From assembly GCA_951813615.1 (NCBI GenBank), contig OX638377.1:3808599-3872598 (forward strand): a stretch of 64,000 nucleotides of DNA, in the 5' to 3' direction. This document shows positions 8,080 to 15,792 of this stretch, piece by piece. A program made the position numbers and the translations under genes. The notes under the pieces are model-generated. The model was not told the origin of the DNA. It saw only the letters and a list, made by a program, of their open reading frames with translations, and searched no databases. The stretch is from an uncultured Latescibacterota bacterium (GTDB lineage Bacteria > Latescibacterota > UBA2968 > UBA8231). Each line of letters begins with the position of its first letter. Position 1 is the stretch's first letter.

Positions 8080-8871
8080 ATGCGACAATACCTCGACCTA
8101 GTAAGCCATTGCCTCGACCACGGCGAGGCCAAGGACGACCGCACGGGCGTTGGCACCCTCGCCATCTTCGGCTATCAGATGCGCTTTGATCTCGCGGACG
8201 GGTTTCCCTGCCTGACCACCAAGAAGCTGCATTTGCGCTCCATCATCCACGAACTCTTGTGGTTCCTCCAAGGCGACACCAACACGGCCTATTTGCAAAA
8301 GGAAAAAGTCAGCATCTGGGACGAATGGGCCGACGAAAATGGCGACCTCGGCCCCATCTACGGCAAGCAGTGGCGCGAGTGGTCAACCCCAGACGGCCCC
8401 ATCGACCAAATTCAACGCGCCATTGATCTGATTAAGACCAATCCCGATTCGCGCCGCATCCTCGTCAGCGCGTGGAACGTCGGCGAGTTGGAGCAAATGG
8501 CCCTCATGCCTTGCCACTGTCTGTTCCAGTTTTTCGTCGCGCGCGGTCGGCTTTCCTGCCAACTTTATCAACGCTCTTGCGACGTGGGGCTCGGCGTGCC
8601 GTTCAATATCGCCAGCTACAGCCTGCTGACCATGATGATGGCCCAAGTCTGCGGATTCCAGCCCGGGGAGTTCGTCTGGACTGGCGGCGACGTTCACATC
8701 TACCAGAACCACGTCGCTGCGCTGCGGCAACAACTCGCCCGTACCCCCCGACCACTGCCGGTTATGACCATTAAAAATCGCGGCCAGTCGATTTCCGACT
8801 TCCGCTACGACGACTTCAAACTGCTCAACTACGATCCCCATCCTTCCATCCCCATGGCAATCGCCGTCTAG
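8080..8871 (+). CDS. thyA: Thymidylate synthase
   Basis: 263 residues, the usual length for ThyA. It methylates dUMP to dTMP with 5,10-methylenetetrahydrofolate. The catalytic cysteine is Cys145 in MPCHC. Also visible are the phosphate-binding arginine near the N-terminus (DRTG), QRSCD, and the GDVHIYQNH folate/nucleotide site. The protein ends PMAIAV as in typical ThyA. It stands alone on the plus strand and converges with the pilin-like gene 13 bases away. Confidence 0.97.
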   Translation: MRQYLDLVSHCLDHGEAKDDRTGVGTLAIFGYQMRFDLADGFPCLTTKKLHLRSIIHELLWFLQGDTNTAYLQKEKVSIWDEWADENGDLGPIYGKQWREWSTPDGPIDQIQRAIDLIKTNPDSRRILVSAWNVGELEQMALMPCHCLFQFFVARGRLSCQLYQRSCDVGLGVPFNIASYSLLTMMMAQVCGFQPGEFVWTGGDVHIYQNHVAALRQQLARTPRPLPVMTIKNRGQSISDFRYDDFKLLNYDPHPSIPMAIAV

Positions 8872-8884
8872 CGGCTCTATTTGC

Positions 8885-9241
8885 TCAGTCTTGGTTGAGG
8901 GTACTCACTTGCGGATGGGCCGCATCCATGGTCCAAGCCCCGACCTGCCCGTCCCCGTCCAAGTCGGCCCGCACCACCAACCAAAATCCCTCGCCGACGG
9001 GCCAGAACTCCCAAGTATGGCCTTCTACCCGCCACCAAGCGCGCCGTATCTTTTCGTCATTCGGATCGAAGTAGCGGCCGTACTTGGCAAAATATGCCTT
9101 TTCGAGCAAGTAGAGCTGCTCCAACCGCGCCTCCAATTGGATCAGGGCTCGCTCGTGCGGAGTCAAGCGAGAAAAATGCACAACGCCCAGTCCTATGAGC
9201 AGCAACACCAAAAGCGTCAACTCGATCAGTCTCAGTGGCAT
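8885..9241 (-). CDS. Type IV pilin-like protein without a canonical prepilin cleavage site
   Basis: 118 residues. A very short basic start (MPLR) is followed by a hydrophobic helix (about residues 5-22) containing LIEL, then an amphipathic helix with AYFAKYGRYF, the pattern seen after the N-terminal helix of PilE/PilA pilins. The C-terminus has a D-G-D-G loop (DLDGDGQVG). The glycine of the prepilin peptidase site is replaced by Leu or Arg, so processing is doubtful. GGAG precedes the ATG at 9241, which overlaps the upstream lipoprotein gene by 10 bases. It could also be a general secretion pseudopilin-like protein. Confidence 0.6.
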   Translation of the reverse strand: MPLRLIELTLLVLLLIGLGVVHFSRLTPHERALIQLEARLEQLYLLEKAYFAKYGRYFDPNDEKIRRAWWRVEGHTWEFWPVGEGFWLVVRADLDGDGQVGAWTMDAAHPQVSTLNQD

Positions 9242-10794
9242 AGAATCTCCACTTCCTCGACGATTTGGTCCGCGTCTAAGTCAACCGGTTCGGCATAGCG
9301 TCCATAAGGCTCGGCATAGCGAAAGGGGCTGAGCGAACCGCTGCCGTATTCGCCATTGCCGTCGCGATCTACAAACGCCCACAGCGAGTAGGTGCCGGCC
9401 ATCAAGCCATCCAGCGCAAACTGCCCGTCCTCGTCGGTCCACTCGGCGTACATCCGCCCATTCTCGTTGACGACCGCGACCTGGACGCGACCCATTTCCC
9501 CGACCTGCACCTGCCCCCGAATTGCCGCAGTCTCCGCGCCGACTATAAACGAGAGCGCGAGCAGGCTGTCGGCAAGGCCATTGCCAGCCCGATCCACGAG
9601 CTGAGCAGCCAGCCCCGCGAGCTGATACGCACCCGGTACCAGCGGTTCGGCGGGCGCAAAGCGAGCGCAATTGGGCGCTGGCCACAGCCAATCCCCCGCT
9701 AATGCTTGCGTCGAATCGCTCTTCGTCCAAAATCCTTCCAACGTAGCCGGCTGCATGGCCTCGGAAAAAAGCAAGTCCAAAGCATCGCTTGGGGCCAGTC
9801 GGTCCCGCGCTAGCCCGACGAAAGAAGGCGGCTTGCGGTCGGGCCGCCCACTGCCGCGAACGGGCGCGTCCCACGGCACGGGCGCTCCGGCCAGCGAGAG
9901 CTGTACGGCATAGCGCTGATCCGGCTCTTGCGCTGCCGTTTCGACGTAAATTTTCTCTTCTGCATCAGAGGCCGCGTACAGCGACTCCGCCACCAGCCCG
10001 GTGACTTCTAACTCTAAATCTTGCGGCTCCACGGCCTCGTCAAACAGCAACATCAGCCGCTCGGCGTGTACAGCCTGGGCCCGCTTGAGTACAGGCGCAG
10101 GCATCTGTCGGCGCACGAGCGCTAAATCGCCAGCTAGCACCTCTTCCTCCCCTACTTCCACAGGGGACGCTGGCAGGGCCAGCCACTCGTCGGCGTCTGG
10201 CAGGGTGTTGCGATTTGCATCTCTAAAGGCCAGTATCCGATAGTGGCCCGGAGCGAGGCGGGCAAACTCGTAGCCCCCATCGGCTCCGCTCTGCGTCTGA
10301 TAGGACGGTTCGTCCAGTCCTACCTCTCCGCTAAAGGTTGCCAAGTCATAGGCCCAAACGTGGGCACCGGCCATGGGTTGATGGTCTTGGTACACTCGGC
10401 CCCGTACCAACCCCTGATCGAGCTGCGACCCGGTGGCAAACGCTAAAGTAAAGGATTTAGTCAAGGCATTGCCCCGCAGATCACGCGCCCCAGTACCCAC
10501 CGTCAGCACATAAGTTCGCTCCTCGGCCAAGGGCATGGCAATGCGCAGCCGCGAGCCATGCCACGACAGTTGCAACGGCCCGGCCGGCGATGTGAAAAGA
10601 GCGGCTTCGGTCTGCTCGCGATTCATGGGTTCGCTGAAGACGATCTCTACTTCGGTATCCCGCGCCACTTCCAAGGCGTCGCTCTCCGGATAGTGAGAAA
10701 GAATGCGGGGAGACTCTTTGTCCACCGGCCCTCCGGTGGGCGGCCCGACTTTGGCGCAACCTAACAACAGCGCGACCAAGACGCTAATCAGCAC
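9232..10794 (-). CDS. Lipoprotein with SbsA-type Ig-like domain
   Basis: 520 residues from a GTG at 10794 that overlaps xerC by 11 bases. A lipobox (LLLGC, Cys at about residue 13) predicts an outer-envelope lipoprotein. PTGGPVDKESP after it is typical of bacterial Ig-like (Big_5/SbsA) lipoproteins of the Bacteroidetes kind. Residues about 30-125 form the Ig-like domain (EIVFSEPMN). A carboxypeptidase-regulatory-like fold follows (GADGGYEFARLAPGHY, DANRN), with a second copy near the C-terminus. Role unknown; perhaps structural in the envelope. Confidence 0.75.
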   Translation of the reverse strand: MLISVLVALLLGCAKVGPPTGGPVDKESPRILSHYPESDALEVARDTEVEIVFSEPMNREQTEAALFTSPAGPLQLSWHGSRLRIAMPLAEERTYVLTVGTGARDLRGNALTKSFTLAFATGSQLDQGLVRGRVYQDHQPMAGAHVWAYDLATFSGEVGLDEPSYQTQSGADGGYEFARLAPGHYRILAFRDANRNTLPDADEWLALPASPVEVGEEEVLAGDLALVRRQMPAPVLKRAQAVHAERLMLLFDEAVEPQDLELEVTGLVAESLYAASDAEEKIYVETAAQEPDQRYAVQLSLAGAPVPWDAPVRGSGRPDRKPPSFVGLARDRLAPSDALDLLFSEAMQPATLEGFWTKSDSTQALAGDWLWPAPNCARFAPAEPLVPGAYQLAGLAAQLVDRAGNGLADSLLALSFIVGAETAAIRGQVQVGEMGRVQVAVVNENGRMYAEWTDEDGQFALDGLMAGTYSLWAFVDRDGNGEYGSGSLSPFRYAEPYGRYAEPVDLDADQIVEEVEILCH

Positions 10795-11740
10795 CGTGCG
10801 GATGGGCCTCAGCGTAGATAGCTTGCAGATGCTCCAAGCTCACTTCGGTATAGCTCTGAGTCGCGGCCAAGGTCGCATGGCCGAGGAGCTCCTTGACGGC
10901 CACTAAATCGGCACCCGCGTCGAGGAGGTGGGCGGCAAAGGAGTGGCGCAGGCGATGCGGGCTGAGCGAATCGTCTTCTGAGACGGCGCGCAGATGGCGC
11001 TCGACGATGCGCTGCACGGTGCGGCGGCTCAAGCGCTTGCCGCGCCCATTGAGGAACAGGGCACCGGCTTCTACCTGGGATATATCGCATTCGAGCAGGA
11101 TCTCGGCACGGCGCTGCAGGTACGCTTTGAGAGCCTCTTGCGCCTTTGCGCCAATGGGGGCGATGCGCTCCTTGCGGCCCTTGCCCATCACCTTGATGGT
11201 GCCTTCGGCCAAATCCAACGACGAGAGATTGAGCCCCACCAACTCGCCGAGGCGAATGCCCCCTCCGTAGAACATCTCTAGAATGGCCCGATCCCGCATG
11301 CCACTGAACCGCTCGGTCGAAGGGGTTTCCATGGCCTCGGCGACTTGCTCTACGGGCAGGTGCCGTGGCAATGCGCGCTCGACCAAGGGCGATGCCACCG
11401 CACCAGCCGGGTTGGCGACGAGTGCGCCCTCGCGACAGAGATAGCGGAAGAGCGAGCGCAGAGCCGCCAATTTGCGGGCGACGGTGCTAGCTTTGAGGCC
11501 CTTTTCCTCTAGGTCCGCGACAAAGGCCTGTACTTGCTCGCGCTGCACCACCCGCAGCGGCAGTTGCAAATTATCGATTCGCGGATAGAGAAAGCGGGCG
11601 AATTGCTGCAAATCGCAGCGATATGAACTGAGGGTGTACTCGGCGCAGTTGCGCTCTTTGTCCAAGTAGTCCAAGAAGCGGGCAATGCCCTCTTCGAGGC
11701 TGGATCCGGCGTGCAGAGCGCTCTGCGATGCATCGGCCAT
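10784..11740 (-). CDS. xerC: Tyrosine site-specific recombinase XerC/XerD type
   Basis: 318 residues. The N-terminal SAM-like core-binding domain (residues 15-110) is followed by the catalytic domain with Arg in GIRLGEL, Lys in MGKGRKER, HRLRHSFA, LGH and the nucleophile in QSYTEV. Length and the absence of any phage neighbour fit the chromosomal XerC/D that resolves chromosome dimers at dif. XerC and XerD cannot be told apart here. No clear ribosome site precedes the ATG at 11740; topA ends 30 bases upstream, so they may be co-transcribed. Confidence 0.88.
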   Translation of the reverse strand: MADASQSALHAGSSLEEGIARFLDYLDKERNCAEYTLSSYRCDLQQFARFLYPRIDNLQLPLRVVQREQVQAFVADLEEKGLKASTVARKLAALRSLFRYLCREGALVANPAGAVASPLVERALPRHLPVEQVAEAMETPSTERFSGMRDRAILEMFYGGGIRLGELVGLNLSSLDLAEGTIKVMGKGRKERIAPIGAKAQEALKAYLQRRAEILLECDISQVEAGALFLNGRGKRLSRRTVQRIVERHLRAVSEDDSLSPHRLRHSFAAHLLDAGADLVAVKELLGHATLAATQSYTEVSLEHLQAIYAEAHPHGAD

Positions 11741-11770
11741 GGCGATAGTAAGCCAAGGAGGAATGAATAT

Positions 11771-14056
11771 TCAGGCAGCTTGGGCGCTTTTGTCTTTTTC
11801 GCCCTCTTCGCTTTCGTACTCGGTGCCGCAAACCCGGCAGTACTGGGTAGGAGCACCCGAGCGGCTCCCCTTTTCGTAGAGCAAGGCCGCGTCACAATGG
11901 GTGCACTTGCGATCTACGGGACGGTCCCAACTGGCAAACTTGCACTCGGGATAGGTGCTGCAACCAAAGAAGACCTTGCCCTTGCGCGACCGCTTCTCCA
12001 CGATCTGGCCATCGCAGCCGTCCTCTGGACATTGGATCCCGAGGACATAGGGCTTGACGTTTTTGCAATCTGGATAGCTGCTACAAGCCAAAAAGCGACC
12101 ATAGCGACCCGTCTTGACAACCATGGGTGCACTGCACTGATCGCAGACTTCGTCGGTCGCTTCCTCACTTTGCTCTTCGAGCGGTTTGGTGTTTTTGCAC
12201 TTGGGATAACCGGAGCAAGCGAGGAACCGACCGTTGCGGCCCCACTTGACGACCATGTCGGCCCCGCACTCCTCGCAGTCTTCGTCCGACACCTCTTGCA
12301 GCGCGCGCTTTAGCTCTTTGCGTTGGCTATTGGCCTCGTCTAGATCGCCCTTCCACGAGTCGTAGAACTGCTGCACGATCTCCACCCAGTTGGTGCCCCC
12401 ATCTTCGACCCGATCGAGCTTGTCCTCCATGTTGGCCGTGAAAGCTACGTTGAAGAGGTTCGGAAAGGTATCGACGAGTAGTTTGTTGACGGTCTGGCCG
12501 CGCTCAGTGGCCACGAAGTAGCGGTTATCGACCTTTTCGACGTACTCGCGATCGAGGATGGTAGTAATGATCTGCGCGTAGGTCGAGGGACGGCCAATGC
12601 CCTCCGATTCTAGTTCCTTAACGAGCGACGCCTCGGTAAAGCGCGGCGGCGGCTTGGTAAAGTGCTGCTCAGGAGCGACCTGTTCTAACTTCAGCACCTC
12701 GCCTTTGGCCATGCCAGCAGGCATGGCCCGCGATTTGTCGTCCCTCTGGGCCGTGCCGTTAGACCGGGCCTCCGGCTTGTCCTCTTCTTCTTTGCTCTCG
12801 CTATAGAGCAGGGTAAAGCCTGGAAACTTGACGACGCTACCTGTAGCGCGGAGCAAATAGGGGCCGGCCTCGATATTAGCTGTCGTGATGCTGAGCACCT
12901 GCGGCTTCATTTGCGAGGTCACAAACCGCTTCCAGATCAGGGAGTACACTCGCGCCTGATCCGGCTTGAGCAAATGCTTGATCTCGTCTGGTTGCAGGGC
13001 GACGGAAGTGGGACGTATGGCCTCGTGGGCGTCTTGGGCGCTGTTCTTAGTCTGGTAGTGATTGGGTGCTTCGGGCACGTACTCGCGGCCGTAGAGGGTG
13101 CCGATCTGCTCGCGCACCTCGTCGATGGCGTCGGCTGCAACGCGCACTGAATCCGTGCGCATATATGTAATCAAGCCCCGGGTTTCGCCCTCGACCTCAA
13201 TGCCTTCGTATAGCTGCTGAGCCACAGCCATGGTGCGCTTGACCGAAAAGCGCATCCGCCGAGCGCATTCTTGCTGCAAGGTGCTAGTCGTGAAGGGCGG
13301 GGCCGGCCGGCGCACTTGGTCGCGCTTTTTGACCTCTTTGACTGCTATGTCCTGCGCAGCCAGCTCGGCAGTGATGCGATCGGCCTCTTCCCGATTGACG
13401 ATGTCGAGCTTGTCGCCGTTTTTGGACAACAGGCGTGCCCAGAACGAACCTTGGCTCTCGCGGCCCAACAGGGCCTCGATCGACCAGTATTCCTGCGGAT
13501 CAAACGCCTTGATCTCGCGGTCGCGCTCGCAGATTAACCGCACGGCTACGGACTGCACTCGACCGGCTGAGAGCCCGGAGTGTATGACCTTCCACAAGAG
13601 CGGGCTGATCTCGTAGCCGACTAAGCGGTCGAGCACGCGCCGCGCCTGTTGGGCATCGACCTTGTGGAGGTCCAGCACGCTTGAGTGCTCCAGCGACTCG
13701 CGCACCGCCTTGGGCGTGATCTCGTTGAAGAGAATGCGCTTGACGCTGTCGTCCTTGCGGGAGATAGCTTGGGCCACGTGCCAAGCTATGGCTTCTCCCT
13801 CGCGGTCGGGGTCGGTAGCCAAGTAGGTAGTATCGGCGGCTTGGGCGGCTTTGCGAAGGCCGCTGAGGATCTTGCCCTTGCCCCGAATCGTTACGTAGCG
13901 CGGCTTGAAGCCGTCTTCAATGTCAATGCCCAGCTCTTTGGGCGGCAGATCTCGCACGTGCCCCATACAGGGTTTAACCACAAAATCCTTGCCCAAAATT
14001 TTGTTGATTGTCTTGGCCTTGGCCGGCGACTCAACAACCACCAATGACTTGCCCAT
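11771..14056 (-). CDS. topA: DNA topoisomerase I (type IA)
   Basis: 761 residues. The Toprim domain opens the protein (VVESPAKAKT), the catalytic Tyr is in ITYMRTDS at about residue 300, and the C-terminus has four cysteine-rich zinc-ribbon repeats (CEECGADM, CDQCSAPM, CPEDGC and CTHCDAAL). It relaxes negative supercoils during transcription and replication. GAGGGAG precedes the ATG at 14056. It begins a minus-strand unit that continues with xerC, the lipoprotein and the pilin-like gene. Confidence 0.97.
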   Translation of the reverse strand: MGKSLVVVESPAKAKTINKILGKDFVVKPCMGHVRDLPPKELGIDIEDGFKPRYVTIRGKGKILSGLRKAAQAADTTYLATDPDREGEAIAWHVAQAISRKDDSVKRILFNEITPKAVRESLEHSSVLDLHKVDAQQARRVLDRLVGYEISPLLWKVIHSGLSAGRVQSVAVRLICERDREIKAFDPQEYWSIEALLGRESQGSFWARLLSKNGDKLDIVNREEADRITAELAAQDIAVKEVKKRDQVRRPAPPFTTSTLQQECARRMRFSVKRTMAVAQQLYEGIEVEGETRGLITYMRTDSVRVAADAIDEVREQIGTLYGREYVPEAPNHYQTKNSAQDAHEAIRPTSVALQPDEIKHLLKPDQARVYSLIWKRFVTSQMKPQVLSITTANIEAGPYLLRATGSVVKFPGFTLLYSESKEEEDKPEARSNGTAQRDDKSRAMPAGMAKGEVLKLEQVAPEQHFTKPPPRFTEASLVKELESEGIGRPSTYAQIITTILDREYVEKVDNRYFVATERGQTVNKLLVDTFPNLFNVAFTANMEDKLDRVEDGGTNWVEIVQQFYDSWKGDLDEANSQRKELKRALQEVSDEDCEECGADMVVKWGRNGRFLACSGYPKCKNTKPLEEQSEEATDEVCDQCSAPMVVKTGRYGRFLACSSYPDCKNVKPYVLGIQCPEDGCDGQIVEKRSRKGKVFFGCSTYPECKFASWDRPVDRKCTHCDAALLYEKGSRSGAPTQYCRVCGTEYESEEGEKDKSAQAA

Positions 14057-14115
14057 CTGCTCCCTCGATTGATATTACTGAAAGGCGTAGGTTACGTAAG
14101 TTGCGTAATTTTCTG

Positions 14116-14144
14116 AATATATAGACGCCCTAAGACAATTGCAA
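14116..14144 (-). promoter_or_regulatory. Candidate topA promoter
   Basis: Minus strand: TTGCAA (14139-14144), 17-base spacer, TATATT (14116-14121). It is about 60 bases before the topA ATG in the AT-rich divergent region shared with map. Confidence 0.5.
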
Positions 14145-14153
14145 GACGCGCTC

Positions 14154-14182
14154 TTGACAAACTAAAGCCGCCGCCTTTTTGT
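14154..14182 (+). promoter_or_regulatory. Candidate map promoter
   Basis: TTGACA at 14154-14159 with a weak -10 (TTTTGT, 14177-14182) at 17-base spacing. The -35 is consensus, the -10 is poor. Confidence 0.35.
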
Positions 14183-14215
14183 AACGCATTCGCTATTACC
14201 GTTAGGATTTGCACC

Positions 14216-14971
14216 TTGATCCACCGCAAGAAATCAAGCGAAATAGAGCACATTGCCGCAAGTTGCGAGATCGTCTTCGCCGTCCAGCAGAAGCTCGAAG
14301 CGCTCATCGCGCCTGGCGTCAGCACCCTTGAGCTGGATCAAGTCGCCGAAGCCGAAATCCGCGCCTTAGGGGGGGTGCCCGCCTTCAAGGGCTACCACGG
14401 CTTCCCCTACTCGATTTGCGCTTCTGTAAATGCCGCAATCGTGCATGGGTGCCCCGCCAAAGCCCCGCTGCAAGAGGGCGACATCGTCAGCATCGACGTG
14501 GGTGCCTGCCTCGACGGCTACTATGGCGACGGGGCCTTTACCGTCGCGGTCGGCGCGATCAGCGCACAGGCGCAGCACCTTATCAATGGCACCCTCGCCT
14601 GCCTCGCCCAAGGCATCGACCGAGCGCGACCCGGCGGGCGGCTCTCCGATATCTCGCACGCCATCCAGTCCCACGCCGAAAGCCAAGAGCTGGCCGTAGT
14701 GCGCGAATACGGAGGCCACGGCATTGGCCGCGAACTGCACGAGTCGCCCTATATCGGCAACTATGGCCCGCCCGGCAAAGGTCCTGTACTCAAGCCCGGG
14801 CACGTATTCTGTATCGAGCCAATCCTCTGCCTAGGCGACCCCCAAATCGACCATCTCGACGACTGGACCACCCTTACCTCCGACCGCTCGCTCGCTGCCC
14901 ACGCCGAGCACACCGTCGCTGTTACTGAGGACGGGCCGCGGATTTTGACCCTACCCGCCGTGCTGACATGA
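14216..14971 (+). CDS. map: Methionine aminopeptidase, type I
   Basis: 251 residues from a TTG start at 14216; no ATG stands in the right place and the protein then begins like other Map proteins (MIHRKKSSEIEHI). The five metal ligands are recognisable: Asp in SIDVG, Asp in YYGDGAF, His in GGHGIG, Glu in CIEPIL and Glu in AEHTVAVTE. The substrate-site His is in AIVHGCP. It removes the initiator methionine from nascent proteins. It overlaps the next gene by four bases (ATGA). Confidence 0.93.
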   Translation: MIHRKKSSEIEHIAASCEIVFAVQQKLEALIAPGVSTLELDQVAEAEIRALGGVPAFKGYHGFPYSICASVNAAIVHGCPAKAPLQEGDIVSIDVGACLDGYYGDGAFTVAVGAISAQAQHLINGTLACLAQGIDRARPGGRLSDISHAIQSHAESQELAVVREYGGHGIGRELHESPYIGNYGPPGKGPVLKPGHVFCIEPILCLGDPQIDHLDDWTTLTSDRSLAAHAEHTVAVTEDGPRILTLPAVLT

Positions 14972-15726
14972 AGGTCACCTTCCTCGGCACTGGCACCTCC
15001 ATCGGAGTGCCGCGCATCGGCTGCTATTGTCCGGTTTGCGCTTCGGACGATCCGAAAAACAAGCGCTTGCGCTGCGCCTTACACCTAGCCCATCAAGGCC
15101 GCTCCATTCTCGTCGATGCCGGGCCAGATCTCAGAACCCAAGCCCTGCGCTATCGGATCGACCGCGTCGATTGCGTGCTGTTGACCCACGGCCACGCCGA
15201 TCATCTCCACGGCCTCGACGACGTGCGCTCCTATTGCTTTGACCGCGACCAGCCGCTGCCCTGCTACGCGGACCCACACACCATTGCACGCGTCGAACGA
15301 GTCTTCGACTACGCCTTTGATAAAGACGCCCCCAGCGCGACGCCGCAAATTGCCCTGCGTCCGATTGCCGGGCCGTTCACCGCCTGCGGGCTCGCCATTG
15401 AGCCGCTCACCATCTATCACGGCCGCGCTCCGGTCCTCGCCTTCCGCATTGGCAACTTCGCCTACGCCACGGACACCAACTACATCCCGGAGGCGGCTAT
15501 GGCGCGGCTGCGCGGTCTAGATGTTCTGGTTCTCGACGCCCTGCGCCACAAAGAGCACCCTACTCATTTCAACGTCGAGCAGGCGTTGGCCATTGTCGCC
15601 GAACTCCAGCCCGCTCGCACCTACCTCACGCATATAGCCCACGACCTCGACCATCATCAGACCAATGCCGAACTCCCCCCAAGCGTGGAACTCGCCTACG
15701 ACGGATTGGTGCTCGAGTTAAGATAA
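14968..15726 (+). CDS. PhnP-like MBL-fold metallo-hydrolase
   Basis: 252 residues of the metallo-beta-lactamase fold. The metal motif is T-H74-G-H76-A-D78-H79, with a further His in THIAHDLDHH. Cys19, Cys21 and Cys24 (GCYCPVC) match the structural zinc site of PhnP. PhnP cleaves cyclic phosphodiesters such as 5-phosphoribosyl 1,2-cyclic phosphate. No phosphonate genes are nearby, so the physiological substrate here is open. It is translationally coupled to map. Confidence 0.85.
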   Translation: MKVTFLGTGTSIGVPRIGCYCPVCASDDPKNKRLRCALHLAHQGRSILVDAGPDLRTQALRYRIDRVDCVLLTHGHADHLHGLDDVRSYCFDRDQPLPCYADPHTIARVERVFDYAFDKDAPSATPQIALRPIAGPFTACGLAIEPLTIYHGRAPVLAFRIGNFAYATDTNYIPEAAMARLRGLDVLVLDALRHKEHPTHFNVEQALAIVAELQPARTYLTHIAHDLDHHQTNAELPPSVELAYDGLVLELR

Positions 15727-15764
15727 AAAACGAGGATGCCGCCGGTCTCCCGACGACATCCTCG
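15725..15764 (-). terminator. Intrinsic terminator of nrdJ
   Basis: On the minus strand an 8-bp perfect stem CGAGGATG/CATCCTCG, extended inward with two mismatches, is followed by six T (15725-15730). It begins 28 bases after the nrdJ stop and overlaps the stop of the convergent MBL gene. Confidence 0.75.
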
Positions 15765-15792
15765 CCTCGACCAAAAGCACGCTGGCTTTTGT

